This document shows positions 60,111 to 64,000 of a stretch of DNA of 64,000 nt, piece by piece. The notes under the pieces were generated by a model that searched no databases, was not told where the DNA came from, and saw nothing but the letters and a program-made list of their open reading frames with translations. The DNA comes from Vermamoeba vermiformis (Eukaryota; Tubulinea; Echinamoebida). Each line of letters starts with the position of its first letter. The first letter of the stretch is position 1. Made by a program: the position numbers and the translations under genes. Location: NCBI GenBank assembly GCA_045837725.1, contig JBEWZL010000220.1:124001-188000 (forward strand). Reading direction: 5' to 3'.

Positions 60111-60578
60111 AACACCAAAAATTTTCTCTTAAAGACGCGTCATTAATTCAAATAGCATCTAATTCCCCTCAGTTGTAATGTCCTCGGCTGCACCACAAAA
60201 AAGGATTTAACGGACGTCATGCAACATTCTCATTGCATTTACGAAGGTGCTATGGAAAGTGACACTGCAGTAGATATGATACGAACGAAGAAATAGAGGC
60301 CAAATATAATTTAAGCGAGTATGTAATGCTGAATTAAAGTCTATATTTAACCTTCAATGTGGCAGGTGATGTTTGACAGCGGATCTACTGTCGGACGTTT
60401 AACTTGACTCTATCCTTCGATTATACTTTGAAAGTAGTTTGATTAAACTATTTACTGCATTAAGTTGCTTTTCCGACTCATGCGAAAGTAATGCTCGTTG
60501 AAGAACCAAGGTAACGTACTTTTAATGCAAGTAGTTGATTTATTTTTGTTATTTTAGCCAACACAAGACCACTACGCG
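60111..60578. other. Mostly non-coding, one coding-like stretch
   Basis: 60180-60296 contains the coding-like stretch mentioned for the preceding small ORF. The rest is the AT-rich 5' flank of the lectin-like gene. Confidence 0.35.
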
Positions 60579-63500
60579 ATGATAATACAAAATTGTTTAC
60601 TTATTTTTGTATTAGTACTGTCTACCAGTGTATTCTTCGTGCATGCGGAGAGTTTTAACACCATGTCCGGTGGGGTGAACTATACTCTGCTAGTATCGAC
60701 CAATCATCCTCCTGGAAGCATTAGAGGCGATCCTATATCATTTGATACCGGCGGAATGATATTTTATTCCCAACCCTTGACCTCTCATCTCGGATTCGAT
60801 CTCAAACGTAGGTTGGGGCAACTACGGTTGTTCCTCCTCTCTTGCTTTACTGAACAACCAAGACTTCTACGATGGGTAAGTAATGCTATTCAAGTATCCT
60901 ATTAGAAAATCTTAGACTAATTCTCGTAGAATGAATTTTTTCCTTTCTGAAACGGATCCGTCTGCGTTTATGGCCTACAACAAAACAGCGTTCATGTACC
61001 TACCAAACACTATCGTCATGGGCTTTAACTCTTTCTTGTACAACGAATTCTACATTTGCCAATGGTAAGTTTCTTACTTTAGATCGAATCCAAATTCTGA
61101 AAAAACGTCATTTAGGGACACGCCACCCCTTAATGCATCCTCTACTATGCCACCTCCTGCGCCATTTTATCGACGATATTGCAAGACTTATCCGATCACC
61201 GACTCAAAGTTCAGATGCGACAGTACCTATTACTTTTTCTTGGTGCACTACGATTATGACAGCAACTCCGTATCCGTACGCACAATATAATATATTAGCC
61301 ATGTATTATAATTAACTAACGTTATCGTTTCTCACGGTAGATTCGTCAGTATTTTTCTTCTGCCACTCAATTTACCGTTACATTGCCGAAAAGACTTCGT
61401 GCAGTGAAGCGCTACCACGGCATTTCTACCATTAGCTCGCCAGATATTTGGAGCAATCATCGAATAAACAGTTGGGGCTTTTCTTCCATCTCCGAAATTA
61501 CGGAGTACGTCACATCCGACACTCGCATCTCGGCTCTCGGTCAAGCTTGGGTCGACACTTTGGCCAATCGGGCTTGGCTGACCACAGCTGCAAATGGTAT
61601 TGGCATGACTGTTCTACGTGACTACGTGGTGCCGCTGAACCAATCATTTACCTTGAACTTCAAATGGACCGGTCTTAATGTCAATCAGTCGGACACTAGT
61701 CACCAGGGGTAAGTAAAAAAAAAAGATAAATATTATAAATGATCATAGTAGGAGCAATTGGTAACTCGTACAGGCTCTAAATATTTCTGAGAAATTTTGG
61801 AATGTTAAACTGTGTTCTTTTCCCTAGATTTGCGCTATTCTTGACGCAACCCCGGGTAGAGCTGGAGACCCTTAAAAACAGCTCGTCCTCGTACACTGGT
61901 CTGGGCATTCAATCGCGACCAAACACAACGATCATTGGCTACAATCGTGTGCTCAATGAGTTCTACGTGTGCAGCTGGCAAGTCAACAATTCTTAAGCCT
62001 TGAATTTAAACCTTTAAATTAAACAATACTAATTTCGTTTGATATCTTCAGGACAACGCCTGTCAACGCTCCTATGCGCAGCTTTTGTCCTACATTTCCG
62101 AACCCTCGTATTCCACCTGCAACTACGAATCTAACTATCGCTTTCGAAGTGACATTTAATCAAGACGTATTTGAGGTACGTTAACTTTTAGTTGTGTGTA
62201 AGCCGGCCCATTAGAACTAACGAATATCCCATCAGATCTACGCCAACAACGAATTCTTGTTCGCAGCAGTGCTGGTGCTCGATAAGACGCAGCCGTACAC
62301 GATTGGATTTGCCGGTGCTTCTGGTGCATCGAATATGAAGCAGTACATCAGTGATTGGTCCAAAACAACGAATAATCCGCCCTACTCCAATTACACGTTC
62401 ACTACGAATGATTTGACTACCGCTGGTAGCGCTACAGTTTTGCCCTCGAACCAAGTCCAAATGTCAAACAGCAATGGTCTAGCGGTGTACACGACACCTT
62501 TGCCTGCTCGTCTTGGCTTCACAACGTCGTTTCAATGGAGGCCAACAAATTGCACGAGTGACTCGGGCTTCACGTTCTTTTTGACCACAACACCTGCCTC
62601 GACTATCACTGTCAGCTCGTACAATGACGATGCAGGCTATGGCACGTCAATGTTGGCACAACTGACGTCGTTTACAGTGCACTACACGAGCAGTCTGTTC
62701 ACTGCCTATTTTGGGTAAGTCAATGTCAAATCCCTCTGGCCCGCAAGTTCAAACTAACACTCGTGACGTAGTTCTACAATTGGCGAATCAAAATTGTACT
62801 CTTTCCCGTTGAATCTGACGGCTGTTAGCTGTACCGACGCACTGACCGTGAAATTTGAGTACACGCAATCCAATCTGATTCGCGTAAGTGAAAGATATAT
62901 ATACCTTACACGTGATTGGTTGCTTAACATAATTTAGGTCTACTTGATGAATGTACTTGTGGGCACCATTGATGACAGGACGAATGCTATTATCAACCCG
63001 TCGTTGTACTATGTCGGTGTGAGTGGCACTGAAGGCACTCTCTCGCAGTGGACTTACTCGTCAGTGGGCTGTCAATCAAGCGCCAGTTCAATTACAACTT
63101 CAAAGACACCGTTGTCAACACACTGGGCACAGCATTAGTCCTCAACAACGCACTTCGCTTGACGACAGGTGGCAGTGAGTCGGGAGTGGCGTACTATCCC
63201 TTGCCTGTTTATGCTCACACTGGATTCTTGTCGTCATTGACGTGGACTCCGACTAATTGCGATGCAGCCAACAACGGTGCTGACGGGTAAGTCCTACACT
63301 TGAGTCCAGTGCTCTGTTTGATACTAAGGTGCTTCTTGTAGCTTCACATTGTTCTTGTCAAAGAGTGCGCCACAACAATCAGAAGTGTACTTGTCGAGCG
63401 GAGGATTGTTGGGCGTTGGTTCAGTGCCGAATGTGATCATGTTCGCGTACAGTGCCACTTACAACGAGTTCTACGTTTGCAATTGGTACGCACTAGCTGA

Positions 63501-63859
63501 ATCAAGACTGATATGACACTAATACTTAAATTAGGACATCGCCTCTCACTGACAATTTCCGTTGGGCGTGCAATGTTGTCGTTCAGTCACCAGTAGCAAA
63601 ATTGACTTGTTCCGGAACATTCAACTTTGGCTATAGCTACGACGGACAAGTGTTTACCGTAAGTGGCTTATTATTAAAATTTACTGTAAATACGCAATGC
63701 TAATATTTCTTCTTAGCTGCGAGTGAACTCGGTGACGTTTGTGACCGCTAACGTGAAGTTGGATCCAGTGCCGTACTACGTCGGTCTGTCAGGCGCAACA
63801 GGTGGAGGATACTTCACAAGACGTAACGAATTGGCTGTTCAACAGCACTGCTGTTTAAG
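60579..63859 (+). CDS. Secreted tandem L-type-lectin-like protein (four modules), with frame discontinuities
   Basis: MIIQNCLLIFVLVLSTSVFF is a signal peptide. Four modules follow, each with the legume-lectin-like order: an opening strand (FNYNFKDTVVNTLGTALVLN), a GxAxYxxPLP strand, DGFTLFLSKS, YNEFYVCNW, and a closing YYVGLSGATG. Three introns fall at the same places in most modules (before F-x-LFL, after NEFYVC-W, before the last strand); module 3 lacks the first. Keeping the fold needs one-base changes near 60797, 63085 and 63810; at the last, the conserved end is TNWLFNSTAV (TAA at 63857) rather than the literal frame, which stops at 63864. Assembly error, or a decaying gene. Likely a secreted or surface glycan binder. 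Confidence 0.75.
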
Positions 63860-64000
63860 CTAAGGAACGCAAGTAAAAAAGATTAATAGGCCGATACCTA
63901 CGTTTTTTTTTACGACCTACAGCCGTCGATCCACTTTTTTAGTTATTCTCAGTCGCATAAGATGAGGCCCCACGTAGTATTATTGGTAATATTGGCGTAT
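63860..64000. other. 3' flank, no gene seen
   Basis: AT-rich sequence after the lectin-like gene, running to the window edge. Confidence 0.4.

Noticed and set aside
1-64000. tRNA, rRNA, CRISPR or bacterial contamination
   Set aside because: No tRNA box B or rRNA sequence was seen, no spaced short repeats, and nearly all genes have spliceosomal introns.

Overview
The window is nuclear DNA of a free-living, intron-rich eukaryotic microbe, most likely an amoebozoan. Almost every gene is cut by many short spliceosomal introns (about 45-110 bp, donors mostly GTACGT or GTAAGT, frequent CTAAC-like branch sites). Core genes are plainly eukaryotic (NAA15, UFM1, PCF11, WASH1, a VAMP7-type SNARE, TSR3, a TRF4-type nucleotidyltransferase, a RhoGEF). 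The EGF-like arrays of the CPNNCNNNGWC type and the F-box proteins with LKYLHENG-type repeats resemble amoebozoan gene families. The species assignment is inference only.

Layout. 1-6.1 kb: a DJ-1/PfpI protein (cut by the window edge), NAA15, and divergently UFM1, whose 738-bp intron carries a dense cluster of GAANNTTC sites. 6.2-16.3 kb, minus strand: an F-box/ankyrin-like-repeat protein, a large secreted VWA-IPT-EGF protein and a DH-PH RhoGEF. 17-23.4 kb: a membrane protein that looks like a nucleotide-sugar transporter fused to a polysaccharide pyruvyltransferase, two tandem small paralogues, and an LRR protein with a C-terminal F-box-like helix. 23.6-33.6 kb, minus strand: a non-canonical poly(A) polymerase with a very long N-terminal part, a disordered protein, and PCF11. 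34-38 kb: a small secreted Cys-rich protein, then WASH1 and a VAMP7-type SNARE, both endosomal, head to tail. 38.3-48.6 kb: three tandem copies of one F-box/helical-repeat gene. 49-52.4 kb: TSR3 and a second LRR/F-box gene. 52.7-57.8 kb: a Ty3/gypsy LTR element. 58-64 kb: a second F-box/ankyrin-like gene and a secreted tandem L-type-lectin-like protein.

Themes. Seven genes in three unrelated repeat families (ankyrin-like, LRR, helical repeat) carry an F-box-like segment, so this locus looks like a store of substrate adaptors for SCF ubiquitin ligases. The most unexpected signal is non-genic: the 12-bp palindrome TGACACGTGTCA occurs nine times exactly, in introns, in host exons and inside the retroelement, where about 0.004 copies would be expected by chance. 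Several genes (the LRR gene at 51-52 kb and the lectin gene) need single-base frame changes to keep a conserved fold, which may be assembly errors or real decay.
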